From positions 62,001-126,000 of the forward strand of contig JARWMV010000235.1 of assembly GCA_030998015.1 (NCBI GenBank): a stretch of DNA of 64,000 nucleotides, given 5' to 3'. Below are positions 43,052 to 53,944 of the stretch, piece after piece. Source of the DNA: Ceratorhiza oryzae-sativae (Eukaryota > Basidiomycota > Agaricomycetes > Cantharellales > Ceratobasidiaceae). How positions within the stretch are numbered: the first letter of the stretch is position 1; each line of letters begins with the position of its first letter. The position numbers and the translations under genes are program-made. The notes beneath the pieces were generated by a model that searched no databases, had not been told where the DNA came from, and was given only the letters and a program-made list of their open reading frames with translations.

Positions 43052-43926
43052 GCGAATGTCTTTGTGCAGGGATCGTAATTTTGGGCCACCATGCTGTCTG
43101 TTACGTCTGATGATAGCCCATCATAAAACTGGTCATGCATGGCTGCATCATTGTAGTTGAGCCCTGTTGAATATAGGTTGAATAGGGTGAGGTAATCCTG
43201 AACCGTCTTGGATTGTTTCAGTTTCCGCCACTTATCATGGTTATTTTCAGTGTGGTTTAAGTCCCCATAACAGGTGGTAAATTCTTGCCAGAACAAGTTG
43301 GCATCATGAAGCCATGGGATTGCAGTTCCAGGGTTTAAGATTTCAAATTCTTCATATGAGTTGACCCATTCAGTGGCAGATCCTTCAAGATAGGATGTGA
43401 TAAAGGCAACCACTTGGTCAGCCAAGTGCCCACTCATATTTGTATTGATGTATTGGGTGCATGCGATTCTGAATGAAATAGTGTCTTCACACTTTGTGCC
43501 ATCAAATTTTTGTGGGGTGGCCATCTTAACTTTTGCTGTTGACCCACTAGAGGGAGTAGTAGCTGCTGGTTTCAGCTGGGCCATACTGGAGGAGGGTTGT
43601 ACTGGGGTGACTCCAGTGCCCCCCAAGGAGGTGTTGATTTGCACCTCAATGTGCATAATGGTTGTTTGGAGTATTGCTAGCATGCCAACCAGGTGGTTAA
43701 CATTGGTGGCCAGTCCTGCCATGTCAGTGTCTATCTTTGCTTGGTTGGTTGTAAGTTTTGCTTTGAGTGAGTCTGTGTAGGTTTTATTGTTGTGTTCAAC
43801 ATCTCCAATGTCATTTTGGAGGTTGTTGGTTCGTTCTTGCAATTCGTCCATGGACCAAAGCATATAGATTACTTTGTCTTCATCAGACATATTTGCCCAA
43901 GCAGGGGCAGGGGCTGGTGACACCAT
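43052..43926 (-). pseudogene. A2 gag, N-terminal part
   Basis: ATG 43,926 (MVSPAPAPAWANMSDEDK) opens an unbroken frame through the coiled-coil head and the gag core (AFITSYLEGSATEWVNSYEE) to NYDPCTKTF, where the solo LTR cuts it. It has no internal stop, unlike E2 gag. Confidence 0.87.
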
Positions 43927-43951
43927 TTCAGGAAGGATTCAAGTAAATTCT

Positions 43952-44953
43952 AAAGACGACAGAGGTGGTAAGGAAGTACAGGAAATTGGGGGTTGTTTTG
44001 ATAGTATAGAATTTCTGTTCCCTGCACAAGTCTATAAGTTTCGAAGTTTCCAATTCCCTCAAATCTTAACCACGTATTGTCCAAGTCCCAACTCTTGGTG
44101 TCTTGACAATGATATGGGCACTCCACCCTCTTCAGTTTAGTTTGATCCTGAAGGAGTGCTTCCTTGGGGAGGATTGATTTGGGCTGCTGGAAGGGATGCT
44201 TCTTCCTGAATTGGCAAGCCCATGCCACTTAGAAAGGTGGGGTGAGGGAGGTCTGACAGTGTTGAGAAGACAGGGAAGGCATACTTGTGGGGTGCAATTG
44301 TTTCTTGGACTAGTGCTTCTAGTCTGAGATGGTCTTGAAGGAAGGATAAGTAGTCCTCCTGATGTTCACACAGCCGCTCAGTTAGGTATGTGCAATGGGC
44401 CTTGGCTTCATGAAGTTTTTCACAAGTTTCTTTGTACTTATTTCAGTAATAACGATACCTGTCTTGGAAGTTTTCAATGGTATTTAACAGGTGACAAAGG
44501 AGTTGTTGGCCAAGGTTCTCCAGCTTATAGCTGGTTGCGGGGGATGGTGTAGTAGTATAGGAATTTGTCCTTCTTAGGACAATAAGGGCAGCATGCTGGG
44601 AAGGTGGCTCCATTCACCCAATGGCAGATTTTGCACTCAGGGGCACCCAGCTCAGTAACAAAGGCTTGTTGGGCTCATCTGACTTTCTGGGGTTGGACTT
44701 TGACAATTACCACATGGTTAAAGTTGATGTGCCCAGCCTGTTCGAGGATGTCTTCGACTGAGTTGAGGGTGAAGCAGTGGATGGAGAGGTGTCCAAACCA
44801 ACCACACAAATGGCAGTGCTGATCTTCTGTAAAGGTTTGTGCCACTTGAGGGCCATGTGCTCTGTTAGAGATGTATTCGAGCAAGGCAAGATAAAAGGAA
44901 AATAGACCCTTTCCTGAGTCTATTGGAGTGGGAAGGTGACCTCTGTTGCTCAA
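43952..44953 (-). pseudogene. A2 leader ORFs before gag
   Basis: Frames 44,953-44,675 and 44,228-43,950 match the E2 leader (CHLCGWFGHLSIHCF; RVECPYHCQDTKSWDLDNTW). The shared sequence order in two independent copies supports a former protein between the LTR and gag. Frameshifts separate the parts here too. Confidence 0.5.
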
Positions 44954-45265
44954 CTACTTAAGGGCAATGAGCAACCCCACCTCCTGTTGACGAAGGAGAT
45001 TAGAGAACCAAAGCTTGTTATGATGTGTGAGGGACCCAACCTTTGGTCAGTGAGCAGCTGCATCTGTGAAGACCAGTAGCGCTTCAACTTATATAGGTAT
45101 GCAAGGTTTCACAGAGGCACATATAGGGCAACAATGTCTTGTGGCTGTGGATAGGTGGAGTGGGATTGGGGAAGGCAACAGGGAGTTATCTCAAGATGAC
45201 GCCAATGGCGTTCCAGACGTATCCCAGACAACACTGAGACTTACGATTGAAAGAACTTGACCTGA

Positions 45266-45641
45266 TGTTGACAACAACAAGTCAGGCGATGAGGAAAATA
45301 GTAAGAAAAAGAAAGAACTTGTATTCAATGAGAGGTCAAGTTCTTGAGGAGTCCTCTGCAAACTTGACCTGGTTTATATACAGAGTACAAGCCACATCAT
45401 AACAAACAAGTCCATACAGGGAGTCACAACTGATAAGAGATAGAAGCAGTAGAAGTGACTGCGGAACTGTGGAATTTCACATTGGAGTTGAAATACATCT
45501 TGGTTAATGGTCTGGAACATCCCCTGAATCACATGACACAGATATACCATAAAAGGCAAGTATGTTTTGAAAATGATCTCATAAAATGTAATAAATTGAG
45601 GAAATATTGTAGAGTGGATATATGCATGTCAGTTCGTGACA
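45266..45641 (-). repeat. 5' LTR of A2
   Basis: 376 bp, minus orientation, ending TCGTGACA at 45,641. The self-complementary PBS (AGGTCAAGTTCTT on the minus strand) is on its left, at about 45,251-45,263. Confidence 0.88.
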
Positions 45642-46003
45642 GTCATGAACTGACATGCATATATCTACTCTATAATATTTTCTTGATTTATTACATTTTA
45701 TGAGATCATCTTCAAAACATACTTACCTTTTATGGTATATCTGTGTCATGTGACTCAAGGGATGTTCCAGACCAATAACTGAGATGTATTTCAACTCTGA
45801 TGTGAAATTCTGCAGTTCCACAGTTGCTTCTATCTCTCATTGGTCATGACTCACTGTACAGACTTGTTTGTTATGATGTGGCTTGTATCATGTATATAAA
45901 CTGGGTCAAGTTTGCAGAGGGCTCCTCAAGAACTTGACCTCTTGTTGAATACAAGTTCTTTTCTTTACTATTTTCCTCATCACCTGACTTGTCGTTGTTG
46001 ACA
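45642..46003 (+). repeat. Remainder of the E1 3' LTR
   Basis: A plus-oriented family A LTR that lacks its first bases because A2 inserted there; it continues from 13,201-13,206. It ends GTTGACA at 46,003 and directly meets a plus-strand RT sequence, so E1 probably landed in element E3. Confidence 0.82.
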
Positions 46004-49000
46004 ATGGACCCATATACAGTGCAGGGGTTAAGGAAGACACTGAGCTGTGTAAAACGTTGGACCAGCAACTGAAGGTTGGACATATCAGGCCCTCAAGGTC
46101 ACCCATGACATCCCCTGTAATCTTTGTCAAAAAGAAAAATGGTAAACTACAGATGTGCATTGACTACCACTGGCTGAACAAAATGACAGTATCCAACATG
46201 TATCCCCTTCCCTGCATAAATGACATTGTCAAAACCCTGTGAGGAGCAAAAGTATTTACAAAATTTGATCTGAAGTGGGGATTTAATCTCATATGGATTT
46301 GTGAAGGGGATGAATGGAAGTCTGCCTTTAAGACCAAATATGGGCTGTATGAGCCCCTGGTTATGCAGTTTGGCCAGAAAAATGCACCAGGTACCTTCAT
46401 GGCAATGATCAGGGAGGAATTCCAGGACATTGAGGGCATATATGTTGTGATCTACATGGATGACATACTGGTCTTTTCCAAGAACCAGGAGGAACATGAT
46501 GAACATGTCAGAGAAGTCTTACACTGATTGCAAAAAGCAGGATTATATTGTGCCCTTGAAAAAGGTGTATTTGATGTAACAGAAGTGGAGTACCTGGGAA
46601 TAGTTGTCACACCCCAAGGAATAAAGGTTGATCCAGCCAAGGTAGAAAAGGCTGTCAACTGGCCAACACCCAAAAACCCAACCAAAGTCCCAGAAGGGCT
46701 AGGTTTCACAAATTGGTTAAGGCACTTCATCAAAGACTTTTTGAAAATCACAAAATGTCTGTATGAACTGGTGAAAAAGGATGTCAAATGGGAATGGACT
46801 GAAGAAAAAGACAATGCATGGAACCTGTTGAAGCAGAAATTGAAGGAGGCTCCCCTCTTAATTCAGCCTGATCCCAGTAAACCATTCATCCCAGAAACAG
46901 ACAACTCTGGCTATGCCACAGGTGCTGTACTTTTGCAGTATGGAGAAGACAGTATGCTTCACCTGATTAGTTATTACTCCAAGGCCATGGTCCCAGCAGA
47001 AAGGAACTATGATATATACAACAAGGAAATGCTGGCAATCATAAAAGCCCTGAAACACTGGCGACACCTGCTGGAGGGGGCTGAATACCCAGTAAACATT
47101 GTCTGTGACCACAAAAACCTGGAATACTGGAAAACAAACAGGCCACTTAATGGCTGTGTCACAAGATGGCATGAATTCTTGTCCAGGTTTGAATTCAAAA
47201 TCCTGTACATTGAAGGAGCCAAAAACAGCAGAGCAGATATACTCTCAAGGCTCTCAAGACACATCCCTAAAGAGGGGGGTGAGAGCCAAGCTCTGCTTGT
47301 ACAAGACCAGTTTTTGGAATTAAAATCACTATGGGTACAAGCAATCATGCCAGACCACAACCTCAAACAGCTAATAAGGGATGCCATCCCAGGGGATGAG
47401 TGCTTAACAAAAGTCTTGAAAGCCCTGGACAACAACAAGAAGGTCAAAGACTGGGAATGGGATGAGGGACTACTGAGGTATAAAGGTCAGATTTATGTGC
47501 CAAACAACAAAGAACTCTGCAAGCTAGTAATTGAAAGCTGCCATGATAATCCAGCAGTGGGGCACCCAGGGCAGCTCAGGACATACAAGCTGCTAAATTG
47601 CAAATACATGTGGTCATCTATGAAGAAGTTGGCTAATGAATATGTCATGCACTGTGAATCCTGCATCTGTAAGCACAGCAATCAAGTCCCTCCAGGATTA
47701 TTAAACCCAATACCAGCACCAGAAAAACCCTGGGAGGAAATCACTTACAACTTGATTACAGGACTGCCATTGTTGGAGGGCTTTGATGCCATATTCACAG
47801 TAGTTGACCAACTTGCAAAAATGGTCCACTTCATACCATGCCAATCAGAAGCCAATGCAATGGATTGTGCAAACCTTTTCCTAACATATGTATGGAAACT
47901 GCATGGCCTGCCACAAAAAATAATATCAGACCATGGGGCCCAACTTTGTGTCCAAATTCCTAAGGCACTTGTATAAACAGCTAAATATAAAGCCCTCCTA
48001 TTCCACAGCATATCACCCCCAAACAGATGGCCAGTCAGAAAGGGCTAGCCAAGTGGTGGAAGAGTACCCTAGGCACCATGTATCAGATTGACAGGACAAC
48101 TGGGTCTCACTTTTACCACTGGCAGAATTCACATACAATAATGGTGTTAATGCCTCAACTGGCAAATCCCCATTCTTTGCAAACTATGGTTTCCACCCAA
48201 GGCTGGCAGCTGGTGACAAGGAAGAACAGAATTTTCCATTAGCAGACAATCATGCAGAATGGCTCCAAAAAGGGCACAACAACCTCAAGGCTGCCTTGGA
48301 GGTGGCAAACCAGTAGAGGTGCTGTGCCAGGCTCCTGCAGCCAGAACTTGCCAGAATTCTGGCTAAAATTCCAGCAAATTCCGGCGTGCCAGTTGCCAGT
48401 GCAGGTGCCAGAATAGCCTCAAGGGTGCCGGAGTCCTAGGCGGAGTCCTGCAGTACTGGCATACCTGCATACCTGCATACCTGAATACTGGCACATTGTC
48501 ACCTGTACATGACCACCACGGATTGCATATATTAAGCACTCATAAAATGCGCAAAATTCAGCGGATCAAATTGTACTTTACTTGATTACAAACGGTTAAG
48601 AAATGAGCAGTATCGGCGCAGAATCGTCTAAGAAAAATATTCAGGGGGATGCGCAGATGTTCAAGCTCGCTATCCTGAGCTCTAATTGGGGCGATATACA
48701 TACCAATCGACTCGTCTCACTGAGAGGAATCGAATGCACATATTTTCATAATAAACGAACGCTTTTATCGAAAGTTATCAGCAATATAAAGGGGGAAAAC
48801 CCCTGAACAGCGCCACAAGCGCTAGTGAAACCAGCCGTGCAAACCTCGCTCCCTTGCGCGGAGTCGATGCGCATTATCATAAGGACTCTATATACCAAAA
48901 ACCAGCCTGATTGAAGGTGTTTTAGCTGGTGAAACTGGGGGAACAGCGCCCCTGATGCTGAAAACCCCCTGAAATGTGCCATGGACACCCACACAGTGCT

Positions 49001-50267
49001 ATTCTGGCTTTCTTAGTATCACAGACAGATTCAGGGATGCTTATTGCCCTATCTCAGGTACCTGAAACATCTGGAACAAGCTTATAACATAAATTTCCGA
49101 CCATGTGCAGTGATTCTGCTGGGTTGACAGTGAGGTTGCCTGCACACACCCCGGTTCATAGTTATCCAGTCAATGTATTTACTAGATATAATGTCAGTAG
49201 GGGTTTTTTCAAGCTCAGGAGAAAGGCTAGCTGGTCGGATAAGCTTCAAACAGCTTTCTTTGTGGTGAAATAGCATGTGTGCATTTCCCAGAATATTTCC
49301 TGAGCATCAATTTGGAGCGAACTATGCGTTATCGAATTTTTTGCGCGGAGCAAATGACATATCTGTGATCTCCTGATTTTTGCGCATTTAATGAGCTACT
49401 TTGCGAGAGATTGTGGTGAGGTTTATGGCCCTGGAAATGTTGGCCACAAAGACCCGAACAAAAGAACTGCGTAAAATTTGCCAGAATGAATTTCGTATGA
49501 AACGTGCTCTATATCATTGGAATGCTCTCTCTTCTGCGCATCTAATGAGCTATTACACAACTTGATGTGGTGAGTTCTGACCATAGCCAGTTGCAGGAGT
49601 CCTGGGATTCTGGCATGCTCCTGCACCTGCCAGAATTCTGGCACGGACTCTGGCAACTGGCGAGCCAGTGCCAGTGCCAGTGCCAGAATGGCCAAAAAGC
49701 GCAGGAGTCCTGCTGCAGGTGCCGGAGTCCTGCAAAATTCTGGCACAGCTTCTCTACAAACCAGAAAGTTAAGGAGTACTACAATCAGAAACACTGGGCC
49801 CCAGAGACCATTAGAGTTGGGGATAAAGTCTGGCTCAATACCAGAAATATCCAGACCCAGCAGGCTTCTAGGAAACTGGCCCACAAGAAGGTTGGACCCT
49901 TCAAAGTAGTGGCACAGCATGGCACCCACACCTTCAAACCCAACCTACTGCTGACTATGAAAATACACCCAGTATTTCACATATCCCTCTTGACCAAGTA
50001 CAAGGAGGACCTGTATGGACAATGGGCTCCCCCACCACCTCCTGTGGTAACTCCTGAGGGAGAAGAAGAATTTGAAGTTGAACAGATCATAAAATCAAGA
50101 TACAACAAGAGATCTGATGTCTTTGAATATTATGTTAAATGGCTTGGGTATGACAAACACCAATGGTTAACATATGAGGAACTGGCGAATGCACCAGAAA
50201 TTCTGGCTGACTATGTCAAGTCACACCCAAAGGCACCTCATGACCCCTGTGCCTTGAAGGGGGGAAG
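46004..50267 (+). pseudogene. E3 pol remnant (RT to chromodomain)
   Basis: It begins inside RT at GPIYS (matching E1 near 10,390). The polymerase motif is a full YMDD (VVIYMDDILVFS, about 46,450). A 482-codon open frame (46,528-47,976) covers RNase H and most of integrase. A frameshift near 47,940 and a TGA at 48,089 follow. A hAT-like element (48,314-49,756) sits before VKEYYNQKH. The chromodomain (FEVEQIIKSRYNKRSD...YVKWLGYDK) ends near 50,240. The 5' half of E3 is not in the window. Confidence 0.85.
48314..49756. mobile_element. hAT-like non-autonomous element, 1.44 kb
   Basis: The ends TAGAGGTGCTGTGCCAG and CTGGCACAGCTTCTCTA are imperfect inverted repeats, with an exact 8-bp duplication CAAACCAG (48,306-48,313; 49,757-49,764), the length made by hAT transposases. 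Both subterminal regions are rich in GCCAG and GGAGTCCTG motifs. No transposase frame is present. It lies inside the E3 integrase gene. Confidence 0.75.
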
Positions 50268-50636
50268 TGTCACAAACTGACACACATATATTCTCTTTAC
50301 AATATTTTCTCAATTTATTATATTTTATGAGATCATTTTCAAAACATACTTGCCTTTTATGGTATATCTGTATCATGTGACCCATGGAATGTTCCAGACT
50401 GCTGACTGAGATGTATTTCAACTTTGATGTGAAATTCCACAGCTCTGCAGCAGCTTCTATCCTCTATCAGATGTGACTCACTGTATGGACTTGTTTTTTA
50501 TGATGTGGCTCATGAGATGTATATATACCAGGTCAAGTTTGCAGAGGACTCCTCAAGAACTTGACCTCTGTCAAATACAAGTTCTTTTTCCTCTTGATTT
50601 CTGTTTTACTTGTTGCCTGACTTGTTGTTGTCAACA
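50268..50636 (+). repeat. 3' LTR of E3
   Basis: A diverged family A LTR (TGTCACAAAC...GTCAACA, 369 bp) right after AAGGGGGGAAG, the polypurine tract of E3. Confidence 0.82.
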
Positions 50637-51413
50637 ACAAGTGTCCCTTTTATGGTCCTTTTTTTGTGATGGTTTGATTTTCCTTGCTGGAATTTCATAT
50701 GTAGGTAGGGAACAGAAGCATGGATGAACATTGTTTGACACAAGTTGTACAACAAAGGAGCAGCAGGAAGGAAAACAGATGGAATGCAAAAGCTTGGAAA
50801 CAGGAACATGACAACAGATAAGTGGAAGCAAGCACAAGAAGATCTACATTGCAATACCAATCTCAGTGGAGGCAAGAACTGAAAGTCCATATTTTGCCAA
50901 AATTAAATTGAGGATGATCCAACTTAGCTCATGGTTCTGAGAAGTTTGCAGGAGCTGCTGCACATCCTGATCAATCTGCCATGTCAAATTTAAAGGGTCC
51001 TGAGGAAGCTTGGACTCTGGGGTGTTCCTAGGAGGCTGAACAAGGTCATGATCCATCTCCTCTGACAGATCTGGCTTGGTATGTTGGCTCAGAAAGGAAG
51101 CAAACTTGAACATCTCTCTAGGTGAGGGAGCAGACAGGACAGGAAGAGGTGTGGACCTTTGCAAGGGAGAGGCCCTTGTATCTGCAGGAGCAGAATGTGC
51201 CAGGACAGGAAAATCTGGCAGGAAAGAGGAAGGAAGGTCAGCCCAGACAACAGCATCAAAAGGCATAGGGCCTAAGATGAAAGGGTCTTCTATTGCCACC
51301 ACTGTTTCAACCAAGATCTGCAAGGTGGGTTCTGTTATTTTGATGGGAAGGGGCTATGGCATGCCACCCTGAGCACCAGTACATTCAGCTTGCTCACAGT
51401 CTGGGGAACAAAG
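50637..51413. other. Unassigned transposon-like spacer
   Basis: There is no recognisable domain. A 159-codon minus frame (51,323-50,844) is open, Pro/Ser-rich and CpG-poor like the surrounding elements. It could be a leader ORF of another retroelement, but I cannot match it to the E2 or A2 leader. Confidence 0.3.
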
Positions 51414-52429
51414 TGTCATGACCTTACATGTTATGACCCGTCAAACGGACATAACAAAACAACCAAATATTTCTACAGATTTATGGCATTTTTCCTAAGC
51501 GGAACAAGCCATAAACAAGGTCACGTGACCTCGGCGCTTAGCCGGCGCTTACGGTGGTTACCCTGAACTCGCTCCAGCATTTCTCTCCACTGTTACTTGG
51601 AGCGAGGAGCGAGTTGTCACGTGATCTCGGCGCTTACGGCAGGATCACGTGACCTCAGCGCCTACCCCTCGGACCTCGCGCGGCTCTATAAGATTCGGAG
51701 CCGCACAAACTTAAGACAAACAATTACCTAACCCATAGTACTATACATAACCTACACCTACTGCAGAGTGTGCTTAGATAATACATCCGCAGCCACCGCA
51801 GCCACAGGTATATATAAGGAGGATAAAGCAAGACTGGACGCCTCAGCTTGCTTTATCTCGTCAACCACCATAGACCATAGCAAACACTGTAACTAGAACA
51901 CCCAATACATACCCCATAGCACCAAACCGTCAACGCAGCCACTACTTAAGTGCTCCACAAGGGAGCCTCCAGAGGGTCACAACATTACATGCATATATTC
52001 ATCATATAATTTTTTCTCAATTTCTTTACATTTTTTAAGAACATTTTCAAAACACACTTTCCTTTTATGGGACAACTGTATCATGTGACTCATGGAATGT
52101 TCCAGACTGCTTACCAAGATGTATTTCAACTTTGATGTGAAATTCCACAGCTCTGCAGCAGCTTCTATCACTTAGCAATGTGACTTGTAGTATAGTTGTG
52201 TTTGTTCTGATGTGGCTTGAAGAATGTATATAAACCAGGTCAAGTTTGACAAGGCCTCCTCATGAACTTGACCTCCTTGTCAATACAAGTCTTGTTCTCT
52301 CTCTGCTCACTGTCTTGCAATGTGTTGTTGTTGCCCTTACCTCCCTCATCATTGCTGCCAAGTTGCTCCTGGGCTCTGCCTTTGTGATCTCAGGCATCCA
52401 TGCTGTCACCTGACTTGTTGCCACTGACA
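51414..52429 (+). repeat. Diverged A-like LTR split by a solo B LTR
   Basis: TGTCATGACC (51,414) resumes after the B LTR with TGCATATATTC and follows the family A LTR through TATATAAACCAGGTCAAG to CACTGACA at 52,429. It has about 80 bp of extra sequence near its 3' end, so it represents a sister subfamily. Confidence 0.65.
51429..51984 (+). repeat. Solo LTR of family B
   Basis: TGTTATGACC...GGTCACAACA, 556 bp, with a perfect TTACA duplication (51,424-51,428; 51,985-51,989). It shows that family B has been active more than once here and that a complete copy was lost by LTR recombination. Confidence 0.9.
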
Positions 52430-52519
52430 CAAAGGTTCAGTGGATGAATGCTGAAAACAGAAAAGCAGCATCAATTTACCTCACTTAATTTATTACTGTA
52501 AGTGTTATATATGGTTTGA

Positions 52520-52706
52520 AAGTGCTCAGCAATGTGCATCTAATGAGCTATCAATTAACTTGATGCACTGAGTTCTCACCATAGAGGGTTGCAGGAGTCC
52601 TGGAATTCTGTACAGAGTCTGGCTACTGGCATGCAGGAGCTGGAGCCAGAACAGGAATCACCAAAAGTGTGTGGACTCCTGCAAAATACTGGCACAGCTT
52701 CCCTAC
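52520..52706. mobile_element. Fragment of a second hAT-like element
   Basis: Bases 52,540-52,706 resemble 49,547-49,756, including ATGAGCTAT, GAGTTCTNACCATAG, GCAGGAGTCCTGG and the end CTGGCACAGCTTCCCTAC. The left part is missing. Confidence 0.6.
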
Positions 52707-52917
52707 TCTCTGGTCATATTTGTCCCCAAAAAGAATGGCAAATGGAGAATGTGTGTCAACTATCACTCACTCAATGCCAATACAGTGAAAAATGCATACC
52801 CCATCCCACTCATTTCTACCCTTGTAGAGAAACTTCAGGGTGCAAAAATATTCACTACCTTGGATCTGAAATGGGGCTACAACCTAGTTCAGATCAAGGA
52901 GGGTGATGAATGCATCA
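52707..52917 (+). pseudogene. RT fragment of a third chromovirus lineage
   Basis: About 70 codons of RT fingers/palm (VIFVPKKNGKWRMCVNYHSL, KIFTTLDLKWGYNLVQIKEG). It is clearly related to, but distinct from, the A and B families. Both ends are truncated. Confidence 0.75.
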
Positions 52918-53240
52918 GGAAAAAATGTATTTTTTATAAATCAGGATTTCACAAATTAGAGCAAATTTTTGGAAATTTGTGAAATCCATTCTTTATAAAC
53001 CTGCATGTCTCCTGGGAAGCAATTTGGAGATGTGTTGGGGGAATTTCAAATGGGTTTATAGCTATAATCCTGGTTTATTTGCTGCAATTGCCTATAATCA
53101 ACACCTTACCTCAGTTTATTATAGGTGAAAAAAGGGGGGGACAGCAATTCTTGCAACTGATTTATATGCAGTTATTTCTTGTATTTTACAATAATAATTC
53201 AGGGGGGTTTTTCCTGATAGAGAAACCACGCATAAATGTG
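52918..53240. other. AT-rich spacer with a 25-bp inverted repeat
   Basis: TTTATAAATCAGGATTTCAC... at about 52,933 and ...GTGAAATCCATTCTTTATAAA at about 52,998 form a hairpin with a spacer of about 17 nt. No gene is seen. It separates the transposon cluster from the right BBE arm. Confidence 0.4.
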
Positions 53241-53887
53241 TTGTGAACCGCTCAGCGCTTGCATCAACAACAACCTGGGGCTTGCATTGCTGAGTGTTAT
53301 GTTTTTCATTTTCTTTCCCTTTTCCACTCGGGCCTAACGGTTTAGATGACGCCGCACGGCCGATTTGGAAATTCAGCGACCGATCGAGGTTATGCGAGGT
53401 TCTAGGTAACATTCTGCTGTTTGCAGCCGCGAGTGGGAAACCGTTAGATGGACCAGTCCGATAAATATCCATCGTCTTGCCCGCCTTGATTCGCCGGTCA
53501 CGGTCAACTGTACCTTATAGTTTATTCTTGATGGAATGCAGCGTCTATATTATCTGACCCAAGTCCGGCTAACCCATTCGGCGTGCATATGCAAAGATAA
53601 GGTTGCTCTATGGCATGGCCTTAACTTCGCAGTGCGACGAGAGGATAGCTTATCTACTAAAAATATCGCATGTATGGCAATGTGGCGGAGGAGAATTACT
53701 CCATTCAGGCGCCGACGTCTGGGAGCCATCATTGATGTATATGACGCCAGGCAGGGGTGTCCGAGGGAATTCAGTTGGGGCTGACAGGTTCCAGCGCGCA
53801 CCAGTCGCCAGGTCTTCAGCCCCCGGCCGACCTTCAGAACGTAATGAGGCTGTCCACTTGGGCTTCGAGTGGAAGTTCTGAGTTCAG

Positions 53888-53894
53888 TATAAAT
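53888..53894 (+). promoter_or_regulatory. TATA box of BBE-like copy 2
   Basis: TATAAAT, 51 bp before the ATG, as in copy 1. Confidence 0.5.
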
Positions 53895-53944
53895 TATGCC
53901 ACAATGAATCAGATAGCCCACACTTCTCCTCCATTCCGGGGACC

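Larger units (their letters stand above)
13207..45641 (-). mobile_element. Chromovirus A2, full length, split by nested insertions
   Basis: A2 runs on the minus strand: 5' LTR 45,641-45,266, leader ORFs, gag (43,926-43,052 then 27,656-27,135), pol (27,138-24,550 then 14,509-13,583), 3' LTR 13,582-13,207. Its integrase is interrupted by the Tc1/mariner element (14,512-24,547) and its gag by a solo LTR (27,657-43,051) that holds element B. Joining the pieces restores continuous protein homology at both breaks, and the outer 5-bp duplication is C/GTCAT. Without insertions it is about 7 kb. Confidence 0.85.

Noticed and set aside
49660..49690. Short GCCAGT tandem repeats as a possible CRISPR or satellite
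   Set aside because: Only a few 6-bp units, inside the hAT-like element's subterminal region; no spacers.
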